Positions 1 to 8,613 of a DNA stretch of 64,000 nt are shown in pieces. The position numbers were made by a program, and so were the translations under genes. Position 1 is the first letter of the stretch. Every line of letters starts with the position of its first letter. This stretch comes from Luteimonas colneyensis (GTDB lineage: Bacteria; Pseudomonadota; Gammaproteobacteria; Xanthomonadales; Xanthomonadaceae): positions 1 through 64,000 of the forward strand of contig NZ_JACSQJ010000001.1 of the NCBI RefSeq assembly GCF_014836665.1. The letters run 5' to 3'. The notes under the pieces are model-generated. The model saw only the letters and a program-made list of their open reading frames with translations, searched no databases and had not been told where the DNA came from.

Positions 1-40
1 CAACGTCTTTCCAGACCGCGGGAAAGGTGGTGCCCGGTGC

Positions 41-195
41 GGGCGCAGGGGGGATGCCCAGAGCCGGCCATGGATGGCCGGCGGCCGGAAGTGGGAGCAG
101 GACAGCGCAGATTCCGGCTGGGCATCCCCCCTGCGTCCGCGCCGGGCCGCCGCAGCTTCCCGAATCCCCCCTGCGCCCGCGCCGGGCCGCCGCAG
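41..195. repeat. Intergenic inverted and direct repeats
   Basis: Two 32-base direct copies lie at 124-155 and 164-195 (period 40, one mismatch); each begins ATCCCCCCTGCG and ends CCGCCGCAG. An inverted copy of the first 20 bases lies at 41-60, pairing with 119-138 with one mismatch, so 41-138 could fold into a long hairpin. The rest of 1-293 shows no convincing gene. The function is unknown; it could be a family-specific intergenic repeat. Confidence 0.6.
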
Positions 196-242
196 CCCGA
201 AAACACCAACGCGAGCATTCACCCGATGGGGCGAAGAACCAG

Positions 243-272
243 AAAAAAGGCCCGGCGGTTGCCGGGCCTTTT
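243..272 (-). terminator. Rho-independent terminator of the M13 peptidase gene
   Basis: A perfect 12-bp stem (245-256 with 261-272, AAAAGGCCCGGC against its complement) surrounds a 4-base loop. On the minus strand it is followed by a run of T. It lies about 20 bases past the stop codon of the M13 peptidase gene. Confidence 0.85.
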
Positions 273-293
273 CGTGACGCCAATGACGCGGGA

Positions 294-2405
294 TTACCAG
301 ATGACGACCTTCGCGTCGCCTTCGCGCACCATCGCGTCGCCGGCCTTGCACTGGAACGCCGCCGCGAACGCCGGCAGGTTCGAGGGCGCGCCGATCGCGC
401 GGAAGTTCGCCGGCGCGTGCGGATCGGTGGCGATGCGCACCTTCAGCTCCTCGTCGGTGAAGTTGCGGCGCCACACCGTGGCCCAGTTGGCGAAGAAACG
501 CTGGTCACGCGAAAGTCCCTCGATCATCGGGTCCTCGCTGCCCTCGGTGGCCTTCTTCATCGCGTCGTAGGCCGTGGCCAGGCCGCCGAGGTCGGCGATG
601 TTCTCGCCCAGGGTCAGCTTGCCGTTGACGTGCAGGCCGGGCGCGGCCTCGTAGGCGTTGAACTGGTTGACCAGCTTGTCGGTGCGGCCGGCGAAGCCCT
701 TGGCGTCCGCGTCCGACCACCAGTTCCGGAACTTGCCGGTGGCGTCGAAGCGGCTGCCCTGGTCGTCGTAGCCGTGGGTCATCTCATGGCCGATCACCGC
801 GCCGATGCCGCCGTAGTTGAGCGGGTCGTCGGCGTTGGCGTCGAAGAACGGCGGCTGCAGGATCGCGGCGGGGAACACGATCTCGTTGGCCAGCGGGTTG
901 TAGTAGGCATTGACCATCTGCGGCGGCATTGCCCATTCGGTCTTGTCCACCGGCTTGCCGATCTTGCCCAGCGACCACTTGTAGTTGAACTCGTTGGCGG
1001 CCAGCAGGTTGCCGATGTAGCTGTCGCGCGAGGTGGCCAGGCCCGACCAGTCGCGCCACTTGTCCGGGTAGCCGATCTTGGGCGTGAAGCTGGCCCACTT
1101 CTCCAAGGCCTTGGCCTTGGTCTCGCCGGACATCCACTCCAGGTTCTCGATGCGCGTCTTCAGCGCCTGGCCGAGGTTGGCGACCAGGGTCTCCATGCGC
1201 TCCTTGGCCTCGGGCGAGAAGGCGACATCGACGTACATCTGGCCCAGGGCTTCGCCGGTCTGGCCGGTGATGGTGTCGAGCACGCGCTTGCCGCGCTCCT
1301 TCATCTCCTTCTGGCCACGCAGGGTGCGCGAGTAGAAGTTGAAGTTCTCCTCGGCGAAGGCGTCGGCAAGGTAGGGCGAGGCGCTGTCGACGGTGTGGAA
1401 GCGCAGGTAGGACTGCCAGGTCGCGGGCGCGACGTCGCCGAGCATGCTGCTGACCTCGGCGTGGAATTCCGGGATCGCGAGCGAGAACTTCTCGGGCGCG
1501 GCCAGGCCCTGCGACTCGAAGAACTTCGTCCAGGTGAAGTTGGGGGCCAGCGTGTCGGCATCGGCCAGGCTGACCGGGTTGTAGAACAGGCCGACGTCGC
1601 GCGACATCTCCTCGCTCGACTTCGATACACGGGCCAGGCGGGTCTCGAACGCGACCACGTCGGTGGCCTGGGTGGCGGCGTCGGCGGCCGGCACGCCCGA
1701 CAGTTCGAGCACCTTGGCGACGTGCGCCTGGTAGGCCTCGAGCTTGTCCTTCTTGTCGGCGTCGAAGTAATAGGTCTTGTCGGGCAGGCCCAGGCCGGCC
1801 GGGAAGGCGTAGGCGATGTTCATGGACGAGTCCATGAAGTCGGCCTCCGGGCCGAAGCCGAACAGCGTGAACTGGCCCTTGGCGGCGCTGGCGCGCAGGT
1901 AGTCGGCGATCTTCTCCGGCGCGTCCAGGCCGGCGATGGTGGCCAGCTCCGGCTCGAGCGGCGCGATGCCCTGGGCGTTGATGGCCTCGGCGTCGGTGCC
2001 GGTGGCCCACAGGTCGCCGACGATCTTCTCGACGCCGGTGGCGCCTTCGATCGCCGCGGCGTGCTCGGCCAGCTGGCGCTGGATCGCCTGCGAACGCTCG
2101 TCGAGCATCTCGAACGCGCCCCAGGAGGTGCGGTCGCCCGGCACCGGGTTCGCGGCCAGCCAGGTGCCGTTGACGTAGGCGCCGAAGTCGGTGCAGGCGT
2201 TGCCGTTGGCGTCGAAGTCGGCGGCCTTGAAGCTGTTCACGCCCGGGAGCGTCGACTCGTCGAGGGTGAAGCCGGGGACTTCCGGCGCGGCGCCCTCGGC
2301 CACGGTGGTGGCGGGCGTGGCGTCGCGCTGGCAGCCGGCGACGACGCCGGCGATCGCCAGGGACAGCAGCAGGAACTTCGGTGCGGACTTGGAAGCGTGG
2401 CTCAT
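294..2405 (-). CDS. M13 family zinc metallopeptidase (PepO/neprilysin-like), predicted lipoprotein
   Basis: This is a 703-residue zinc endopeptidase of the neprilysin/PepO family, which cleaves oligopeptides. The N-terminus is a lipoprotein signal (hydrophobic stretch then GVVAGC, Cys about residue 25), so it is probably anchored in the periplasm or outer membrane. The peptidase core is C-terminal: HEMTH at residues 540-544 gives the two zinc histidines and the catalytic Glu, and ENIAD at 601-605 supplies the third zinc ligand. The length is normal for the family. GGAG precedes the ATG by about 5 bases. It appears monocistronic, with a terminator directly downstream. Its substrate cannot be read from the sequence. 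Confidence 0.93.
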   Translation of the reverse strand: MSHASKSAPKFLLLSLAIAGVVAGCQRDATPATTVAEGAAPEVPGFTLDESTLPGVNSFKAADFDANGNACTDFGAYVNGTWLAANPVPGDRTSWGAFEMLDERSQAIQRQLAEHAAAIEGATGVEKIVGDLWATGTDAEAINAQGIAPLEPELATIAGLDAPEKIADYLRASAAKGQFTLFGFGPEADFMDSSMNIAYAFPAGLGLPDKTYYFDADKKDKLEAYQAHVAKVLELSGVPAADAATQATDVVAFETRLARVSKSSEEMSRDVGLFYNPVSLADADTLAPNFTWTKFFESQGLAAPEKFSLAIPEFHAEVSSMLGDVAPATWQSYLRFHTVDSASPYLADAFAEENFNFYSRTLRGQKEMKERGKRVLDTITGQTGEALGQMYVDVAFSPEAKERMETLVANLGQALKTRIENLEWMSGETKAKALEKWASFTPKIGYPDKWRDWSGLATSRDSYIGNLLAANEFNYKWSLGKIGKPVDKTEWAMPPQMVNAYYNPLANEIVFPAAILQPPFFDANADDPLNYGGIGAVIGHEMTHGYDDQGSRFDATGKFRNWWSDADAKGFAGRTDKLVNQFNAYEAAPGLHVNGKLTLGENIADLGGLATAYDAMKKATEGSEDPMIEGLSRDQRFFANWATVWRRNFTDEELKVRIATDPHAPANFRAIGAPSNLPAFAAAFQCKAGDAMVREGDAKVVIW

Positions 2406-2511
2406 GCGGACTCCGCCCTTGCGGGCATGGCAATAGGGAACGGCCGTCCCCGAGGGGGCGGCCGGGGGTCGAATGTACGCCCGTGCCGCGGGGCGCGCAG
2501 GGTGCAGAAGG

Positions 2512-4350
2512 TCATGCGCCGGGTGCGGGCGGGCCGGCGGGGTCGTCGCCCGGCTCGCCGTCGGGGCCTAGGACGCGCGCCTGGCGCCGGGGCGTGGTCA
2601 GCGGGGTGGGCTTCGGCCCGGTATTGGTGCGCATCATCCCGGCGCCGGCGCCGAACCCCGCCATGCGTTCGAGCTCGAAGCGCTCGACCTCGAGCTTGCG
2701 CACCTCGGCGGTGACCCGTGCGGCCTCGCCGGGATCGACGTCGAGTTCGCGCAGCGCCGCCTCGCCGAACTGCAGGGCGGCGGCGAAGGTCTCGCGGATG
2801 GCGACGTCGACGCCGGCCGCGACCAGCTTCAGCTTGTGCGCGCGATCGTATGCGCGTACCAGCAGCCGGGCCTGCGGGAACGCGCCCTTCGCCAGCTCGA
2901 CGATGCGGTCGGCCGCGCCGGCGTCGTCGACGCAGACCGCGATCGCGCGCGCGCTGCCGGCGCCGGACGCATGCAGCACGTCCAGCCGGGTGCCGTCGCC
3001 GTAGTACACCTTGAAGCCGAACGAGGCCGCGCTGCGGATCATGTCGACGTCGCTGTCGATGATGGTGACGTCGACGTCGCGCGCCAGCAGCGACTGGCTC
3101 ATGACCTGGCCGAAGCGGCCGAAACCGATGATCAGCACGCTGCCGGACTGTCCGGAGGCCGGCTCGACCCCGTCCATCGACGCCGCGCGCCGGCGCCTTG
3201 CGCCGCGGGTCACGAGGATCGCCAGCGGCGTCAGCGCCATCGACAGCACCACCACCGCGGTCATCGCGTTGTTGACTTCGCCGGGGATCACGCCCGCCGA
3301 CTGCGCCGCGGAGTACAGCACGAACGCGAACTCGCCGCCCTGGGCCATCAGCACCGCGCGGTCCATCGCGTCGGCATGGCCGGCGCGCAGCGCCCTCGCC
3401 ACCGCGTAGATGCAGGCGGCCTTCGCGCACATCATCAGCGGCACCGCGAGCAGCACGAAGCGCCAGTCGGCCGCGACCACGGCGAGGTCCAGCGACATGC
3501 CCACGGCGAGGAAGAACAGCCCCAGCAGCAGGCCGCGGAACGGCTCGATGTCGGCCTCGATCTGGTGGCGGAAGGTCGACTCCGACAGCAGCACGCCGGC
3601 GATGAAGGCGCCCATCGCCATCGACAGCCCGCCCATCTCCATCAGCAGCGCCGCGCCCAGCACCACCAGCAGGGCAGCGGCGGTCATCACTTCGCGCGCC
3701 CGCGCGGTGGCCAGCAGCCGGAACAGCGGATTGAGCAGGAACAGGCCGGCGGCGACCAGCGCCGCCAGCGACGCGGCGGCGATCGCGATCGACAGCAGGC
3801 GCGAGCCGCCGTCCCCGGCGACCTGGGCCGGGGCCATGAAGGCGACCAGCGCCAGCAGCGGCACGATCAGCAGGTCCTCGAACAGCAGGATCGAGACCAT
3901 CTTCTGGCCGCGCGGCGTGGCGATGTCGCCGCGCTCGGCCAGCATCTGCATCACGATCGCGGTCGAGGTGAGCACGAAGCCCGACGCGGCGATGAAGGCC
4001 ACCGCGGGGCGCAGCCCCAGCAGCAGGCCGCAGCCGCTCAGCACCAGCGCGCAGGCGCCGATCTGCAGCGGGCCGAGGCCGAAGATCTGCCGGCGCAGCG
4101 CCCACAGGTGCGAGGGCCGCATTTCCATGCCGACCACGAACAGGAAGAGGACCACGCCCAGCTCGGCCACGTGCAGGATGGCCTCGGGACGCGCGAACAG
4201 GGCGAAGCCGAAGGGCCCCACCGCCACGCCCGCGGCCAGGTAGCCCAGCACCGAGCCCAGCCCCAGTCGCCTGAACAGCGGCACGGCGACCACCGCCGCC
4301 GCGAGCAGGACGACCACGTGGAACAGCTGGGACGTATCGGCGGCGGCCAT
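2512..4350 (-). CDS. CPA2-family cation:proton antiporter with RCK/TrkA-N domain (Kef-like)
   Basis: This is a monovalent cation:proton antiporter-2 protein of about 612 residues. The first 380 or so residues are a series of hydrophobic helices typical of the Na+/H+ exchanger fold. A Rossmann RCK/TrkA-N domain follows near residue 400, with the nucleotide-binding GFGRFG motif and an acidic strand end (TIIDSD). The architecture matches the glutathione-gated potassium exporters KefB and KefC, which acidify the cytoplasm during electrophile stress. No KefF/KefG partner lies next to it, so a general K+/H+ or Na+/H+ antiporter is equally possible. The start could be the ATG used here or a GTG six bases upstream. 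It is divergent from the helicase gene. Confidence 0.88.
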   Translation of the reverse strand: MAAADTSQLFHVVVLLAAAVVAVPLFRRLGLGSVLGYLAAGVAVGPFGFALFARPEAILHVAELGVVLFLFVVGMEMRPSHLWALRRQIFGLGPLQIGACALVLSGCGLLLGLRPAVAFIAASGFVLTSTAIVMQMLAERGDIATPRGQKMVSILLFEDLLIVPLLALVAFMAPAQVAGDGGSRLLSIAIAAASLAALVAAGLFLLNPLFRLLATARAREVMTAAALLVVLGAALLMEMGGLSMAMGAFIAGVLLSESTFRHQIEADIEPFRGLLLGLFFLAVGMSLDLAVVAADWRFVLLAVPLMMCAKAACIYAVARALRAGHADAMDRAVLMAQGGEFAFVLYSAAQSAGVIPGEVNNAMTAVVVLSMALTPLAILVTRGARRRRAASMDGVEPASGQSGSVLIIGFGRFGQVMSQSLLARDVDVTIIDSDVDMIRSAASFGFKVYYGDGTRLDVLHASGAGSARAIAVCVDDAGAADRIVELAKGAFPQARLLVRAYDRAHKLKLVAAGVDVAIRETFAAALQFGEAALRELDVDPGEAARVTAEVRKLEVERFELERMAGFGAGAGMMRTNTGPKPTPLTTPRRQARVLGPDGEPGDDPAGPPAPGA

Positions 4351-4559
4351 GTTCACGTATGATGCACCGGTTGGCGCACGGCAGTCCGTTATCCGGTCAT
4401 TGCCCAGCCGCGGCCCCGCACGGCGCCCCGGCCCTTTAACTCCCGCACGTCTCTCGTCGCGCAGACACGGCCCGGACCTCTCCGGCAGCCGTCAAATCCA
4501 TTGCCCGCCGCGCGGATCACGGAAAGCGCCGGGCAAGCCGCGAACCAGGAGTTGTATCC
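4351..4559. other. Divergent intergenic region between antiporter and helicase
   Basis: About 200 bases separate the two divergent start codons. AGGAG at 4547-4551 is a good ribosome binding site for the helicase (8-base spacing). I see no convincing sigma-70 promoter pair or repeat. The promoters of both genes presumably lie here, and part of it may be a helicase 5' leader. Confidence 0.5.
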
Positions 4560-5990
4560 ATGTCCGAATCCCGGACCTTCGAGGCCCTCGGGCTCTCGTC
4601 CGCGCTGCTGCGCACGCTCGAAACGAGCGGTTACACCGTTCCCACCCCGATTCAGGCCCAGGCGATCCCGCTGGTGCTGGCCGGCCACGACGTGCTGGGC
4701 GCCGCCCAGACCGGCACCGGCAAGACCGCCGCCTTCGGCCTGCCGATGCTGCAGCGCCTGTCGAAGGAGACGCCGCCCAAGGGCCCGCGCAAGCCGCGCG
4801 CCCTGGTGCTGGTGCCGACCCGCGAGCTGGCGGTGCAGGTCGCCGACAGCCTCAAGGAGTACGGCCGCCACCTGCGCATGAACGTCACCACCATCTTCGG
4901 CGGCGCCGGCATGCAGCCGCAGATCGACAACCTGCGCCGCGGCGTCGACATCCTGGTGGCCTGCCCGGGGCGCCTGCTCGACCACATGGACGCGGGCCAC
5001 GCCAAGCTCGACGCCGTCGAGGTCCTGGTGCTGGACGAGGCCGACCGCATGCTCGACATGGGCTTCCTGCCGCAGATGAAGCGGATCATGGGCCGGGTGC
5101 CGAAGCAGCGGCAGACGCTGCTGTTCTCGGCCACGTTCGAGGCGCGCATCAAGGCGCTGGCGCTGGAGTACATGCAGTCGCCCAAGCAGGTCGAGGTCGC
5201 GGCGCAGAACACCATCGCCGAGACCATCGTCCACCGCGCGCACCCGGTCGATTCGGCCAGCAAGCGCGACCTGCTGGTCGACATCCTGTCCGCGCGCCAC
5301 ACCGACCAGGTGCTGGTGTTCGGCAAGACCAAGCACGGCTGCAACCGCCTGGCCGAACAGCTGGAGAAGTCCGGCCTGCCGGCGGTCGCCATCCACGGCA
5401 ACAAGAGCCAGGCGCAGCGGCAGAAGGCGCTGGACGCGTTCAAGGCCGGGCGCGCCCGGATCCTGGTCGCGACCGACGTCGCCGCGCGCGGCCTGGACAT
5501 CCCCAACCTGCCGCTGGTGATCAACCACGACCTGCCGATGGTGGCCGAGGACTACGTGCACCGCATCGGCCGCACCGGCCGCGCGGGCGCGACGGGCGAG
5601 GCGCTGTCGCTGGTGTCGCCGGAAGAGGGCGCGCTGCTCAACCAGATCCAGAAGATGCTGAAGGCCGAAATCCGCATGGACGTGGTGGCCGGCTACGAGC
5701 CGAGCCGCCCGATCCGCCTGGATGCGCCGATGCCGCCGCAGGGTGGTCGCGGCCAGAGGCCTGCGGGCCAGCGTGCCGGCGGCCAGCGTCGTGGCCCGCC
5801 GCAGGCCGCTGGCGACCAGCGCGCCGGCGAACAGCGTCCGAGCCGTGCGGGCAAGCCGGCGCATCGCCAGGGCGGGCACGGCAAGGCCCAGCCGCCGGCG
5901 GCGCAGGCGCACGCCGGGCCGAAGGCGCCGGGTGCGCGTGGCCGTGGTAGCCGCGGGCGTGGCGGCCGGGGACGTTCGACGGGGAGCTGA
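4560..5990 (+). CDS. rhlE: DEAD-box ATP-dependent RNA helicase (RhlE-like)
   Basis: This 476-residue DEAD-box RNA helicase remodels RNA duplexes using ATP. All core motifs are visible: the Q motif (PTPIQ, about residue 29), Walker A AQTGTGKT (near 52), PTRELA, DEAD at 159-162, SAT, ARGLD, and the final HRIGRTGR. A low-complexity tail of about 90 residues follows, rich in Gln, Gly, Arg and Pro and ending in RGRGG-type repeats, probably an RNA-binding extension. RhlE-type proteins act in ribosome maturation and RNA turnover with RNase E. Paralogues with different tails are common, so the exact name is tentative. The gene converges on the kinase gene, with only 6 bases between the stop codons. 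Confidence 0.9.
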   Translation: MSESRTFEALGLSSALLRTLETSGYTVPTPIQAQAIPLVLAGHDVLGAAQTGTGKTAAFGLPMLQRLSKETPPKGPRKPRALVLVPTRELAVQVADSLKEYGRHLRMNVTTIFGGAGMQPQIDNLRRGVDILVACPGRLLDHMDAGHAKLDAVEVLVLDEADRMLDMGFLPQMKRIMGRVPKQRQTLLFSATFEARIKALALEYMQSPKQVEVAAQNTIAETIVHRAHPVDSASKRDLLVDILSARHTDQVLVFGKTKHGCNRLAEQLEKSGLPAVAIHGNKSQAQRQKALDAFKAGRARILVATDVAARGLDIPNLPLVINHDLPMVAEDYVHRIGRTGRAGATGEALSLVSPEEGALLNQIQKMLKAEIRMDVVAGYEPSRPIRLDAPMPPQGGRGQRPAGQRAGGQRRGPPQAAGDQRAGEQRPSRAGKPAHRQGGHGKAQPPAAQAHAGPKAPGARGRGSRGRGGRGRSTGS

Positions 5991-5996
5991 GCGCGC

Positions 5997-8066
5997 TCAG
6001 CCGCCGCCGAGGTCGCGGACCAGCCGGAAGCCGACGTCGTCGAAGCCACGGTCGGCTTCGCGGCCGTCGGTCGTGGCGGATTCGTCGCGCCAGCTGGCCC
6101 CGCTGGCCACGCGCTGCTCGCAGCTGCCGCTGCAGTCGACGTTCCATTCGGCGATCCGGCGCGACCCGCCGGCCGCCGGCAGGCGCGACCACTCGGTGGA
6201 CGTGGCCAGGCGATACGCGATTCCGTCCCGCTGGCCCAGCCACTGGGCGTAGGCGCGCGCGTCATCCCATGACACGCAGACCGCGGGGTCGCCGCCCTTC
6301 TGTTCGAAGCCGGGGCTGCGCCAGTTGCGCGGCGCCACCACCCGCAGCAGGGAAGCCCGCTCGCGGCAGCGCGCGGGTGCGCGGCCGGTCGCGTCGGCGA
6401 AGGCCGCGAACTCGTCGCGGCTGACCGGCCGGCGCATCGTGCCCAGGCGGATCCCGCCCTGCTGCACCAGCACCATGTCCACGCCCTTGCCGCCGAGGCG
6501 TTCGCCGGGCAGGGGAATGGCGCGTGCGCGCTGCTCGAGCTTCGCCAGTGCCGGTGCGTCCAGCCCCATCCGGCGCGCCGCCCCGATGGCGTCGAGCGCG
6601 TCGGCGCGGTCGTAGTCCGCGGCCGCCCGCTCCACGCGCGCGGAGACCACCTTCTCCACGCCCGCCATCAGTGCGCGCAGCGCGTCGCCATCGGCGCGCG
6701 AGGTACGCGAGGCCAGCTGGCTGGCCTGCATGACGGCGGTACGCGCGTCATCGGTGTCGCCGCGGGCGAAGGCGCGCTCGGCCCTGGCGCCGAGCGCGGC
6801 GATCAGGGTGTCGATCGCGGGGCCGAGCCTGAGGTGGCCGGCGTCGGCCTGCCAGGCGTTGAGCAGGCTGGTATAGGCATTGTCGCCGGCAGGCGCCGAC
6901 AGGCGGCCCGCGCGCATCTGGCGCTCGGCCGTCACCAGCCAGCGCTCGGCGTCCGAGGCGGGCGCCGCGCGCAGCATGGCGTCGTCGGGGCTGCCGGCCA
7001 CCGCGGCCGGCAGCGGCGCCAGCGACGGTCCGGCGGAGCCGTCCGGGCCGCCCGTTCCCGGCTGGCCGGCGTCGTCGGCGGCACGGTAGAAGGCCTGCGT
7101 CCCGTCGCGGCCGTGCAGCCAGGTGCCCGCGGCGATGGCGACGACCGCGACGAGGCCGACGCCGGCCCAGGCCGGGGCCGGCAGCCCGCGCAGGCGTTCG
7201 CCCAGGCCGGTGACGGCGCCGCGCAGTCCGCCGTGGCCGCGCGCCGGGATGTGCTCCAGCGCCTCGAGCATCTGCGTGGCGTCGGCAAAGCGGCGGCCGG
7301 GCGCCTTGGCCAGCGCCCGGTCGATGAAGGGCTGCCAGTGGCGCAGCGCCGGGGGCAGGCGCGGGATCGGGTCCTGCACGTGCATCACCGCCATCGACAG
7401 CGCGTCGGCGGCGTTGTACGGCAGGCTGCCGACCAGCATCTCCCAGGCCAGCACGCCGACGCTGTAGAGGTCGGCGCGCGCGTCCACGCCTTCGCCGCGG
7501 GCCTGCTCGGGCGGCATGTAGGCGGTGCTGCCCACGGCCAGGCCGGCGGTGGTCACGCGCGAGCCGTAGCCGCGGCGCAGCGCGATGCCGAAGTCGGCCA
7601 GCAGCGGCCGGCCGCTCTCGTCGAACAGCACGTTCTCGGCCTTGACGTCGCGATGCACGACGCCGCGCGCGTGCGCGTACTGCAGCGCCGACAGCAGGCT
7701 GCGCAGGATCCCGCGCACCGCGTCCTCGTTGCCGCGCAGGTCGCGCTGGCCGAGGTGGCCGCGCGGCAGGTAGGGCATGGCGTAGTAGGGCAGGCCCTCG
7801 GTGGTCCGGCCGACGTCGTGGATGCCGACGATGTTGGGATGGTCGAGGCGGGCGATGGTGCGCGCCTCGTTCTCGAAGCGCCGGCGGCCGACCTCGTCGG
7901 ACAGCGCTTCGGGCAGCATCACCTTGATCGCGACCTCGCGTCCCAGCGACAGCTGCTCGCCCAGGTAGATCGTCGACATGCCACCGGCGCCGACGACGCG
8001 CGCGAGCCGGTAGCCGCGGATCTCCGGCATCGGTTCGTCGATACTGCCTGCATTGTCCTGCGTCAT
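5997..8066 (-). CDS. Ser/Thr protein kinase fused to an FGE-sulfatase (SUMF1-like) domain
   Basis: This 689-residue protein has an N-terminal Hanks-type kinase: glycine loop GAGGMS (26-31), VAIK Lys48, HRD 138-140 with VKAEN, DFG 158-160, and an APE-like PPEQ. A basic stretch and one transmembrane helix (about 300-317) follow, then a helical region with Ala/Arg-rich repeats. The C-terminal domain (about 545-689) resembles formylglycine-generating-enzyme/PvdO domains, with CVSWDDARAYAQWL, a YRLATSTEW element and a terminal GFRLVR. The predicted topology is cytoplasmic kinase and periplasmic FGE-like domain, which would suit a receptor kinase. The ATG was chosen because AGGGGGG precedes it and because upstream residues lack family character. 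The ligand and phosphorylation targets are unknown. Confidence 0.88.
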   Translation of the reverse strand: MTQDNAGSIDEPMPEIRGYRLARVVGAGGMSTIYLGEQLSLGREVAIKVMLPEALSDEVGRRRFENEARTIARLDHPNIVGIHDVGRTTEGLPYYAMPYLPRGHLGQRDLRGNEDAVRGILRSLLSALQYAHARGVVHRDVKAENVLFDESGRPLLADFGIALRRGYGSRVTTAGLAVGSTAYMPPEQARGEGVDARADLYSVGVLAWEMLVGSLPYNAADALSMAVMHVQDPIPRLPPALRHWQPFIDRALAKAPGRRFADATQMLEALEHIPARGHGGLRGAVTGLGERLRGLPAPAWAGVGLVAVVAIAAGTWLHGRDGTQAFYRAADDAGQPGTGGPDGSAGPSLAPLPAAVAGSPDDAMLRAAPASDAERWLVTAERQMRAGRLSAPAGDNAYTSLLNAWQADAGHLRLGPAIDTLIAALGARAERAFARGDTDDARTAVMQASQLASRTSRADGDALRALMAGVEKVVSARVERAAADYDRADALDAIGAARRMGLDAPALAKLEQRARAIPLPGERLGGKGVDMVLVQQGGIRLGTMRRPVSRDEFAAFADATGRAPARCRERASLLRVVAPRNWRSPGFEQKGGDPAVCVSWDDARAYAQWLGQRDGIAYRLATSTEWSRLPAAGGSRRIAEWNVDCSGSCEQRVASGASWRDESATTDGREADRGFDDVGFRLVRDLGGG

Positions 8067-8139
8067 CCGGGCCCCCCTGAGGCGACGTCGAGGATAGCGG
8101 CCCCGGCCCCGGATGTGATGAATGCCATTGCGACGACGG

Positions 8140-8610
8140 TCACGCGCCGGGGCTTCCATTCCTCCGGTCCGGCTTGCGGCGCACGTAGACCTGCTTGCGC
8201 ACCGTGGCCACCACGTCGCCCTCGCCGTCGACGATGTCGTTCTCGAACCAGTGCAGGTACTTCCCGCCGTCCGCGGTCGCCTCGCGCATGGTGCCGAGCA
8301 CGTCGTCGCCGAGGTCGAAGCGCGCGTGCACCGTGCCGCGTCCGGGCTTGAGGAAGCGGATGTCCGCGGCCTGGTCCCAGACGTAGTAGTCGCGGCCGAG
8401 CGCATGCATGGTCAGCAGCATCCAGAACGGATCGGTCATGGCGAACAGGCTGCCGCCGAAGTGCGTGCCGACGTAGTTGCGGTTGTACCAGCGTCGGCGC
8501 AGCTCCACGCGGGCGTGGCGGTAGTCATCCGCCAGCGCGGTGATGTGGATCCCCGAGAACAGGAACGGCGGCCACGCGTTCATGCCGTGGCGCAGGATCG
8601 CCGCGCGCAC
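8140..8610 (-). CDS. DUF4442 hot-dog fold protein (possible acyl-CoA thioesterase)
   Basis: This is a 156-residue protein of the DUF4442 family, which adopts the thioesterase-like hot-dog fold. The conserved core is visible: WPPFLFSGI near the start, then RNYVGTHFGGSLFAMTDPF, a WDQAADIRFLKP segment and a C-terminal strand ending in VYVRRK. The GTG start keeps the usual N-terminal helix before the Trp-Pro-Pro motif; an ATG nine codons later is the alternative. It lies 3 bases downstream of the CnoX-like gene stop and is probably cotranscribed with it. The substrate is not known. Confidence 0.82.
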   Translation of the reverse strand: MRAAILRHGMNAWPPFLFSGIHITALADDYRHARVELRRRWYNRNYVGTHFGGSLFAMTDPFWMLLTMHALGRDYYVWDQAADIRFLKPGRGTVHARFDLGDDVLGTMREATADGGKYLHWFENDIVDGEGDVVATVRKQVYVRRKPDRRNGSPGA

Positions 8611-8613
8611 CGG

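Noticed and set aside
27..2714. Long plus-strand open frame opposite the M13 peptidase
   Set aside because: It is antisense to a well-supported metallopeptidase and has Arg/Gly/Val-rich composition typical of reversed high-GC coding sequence.
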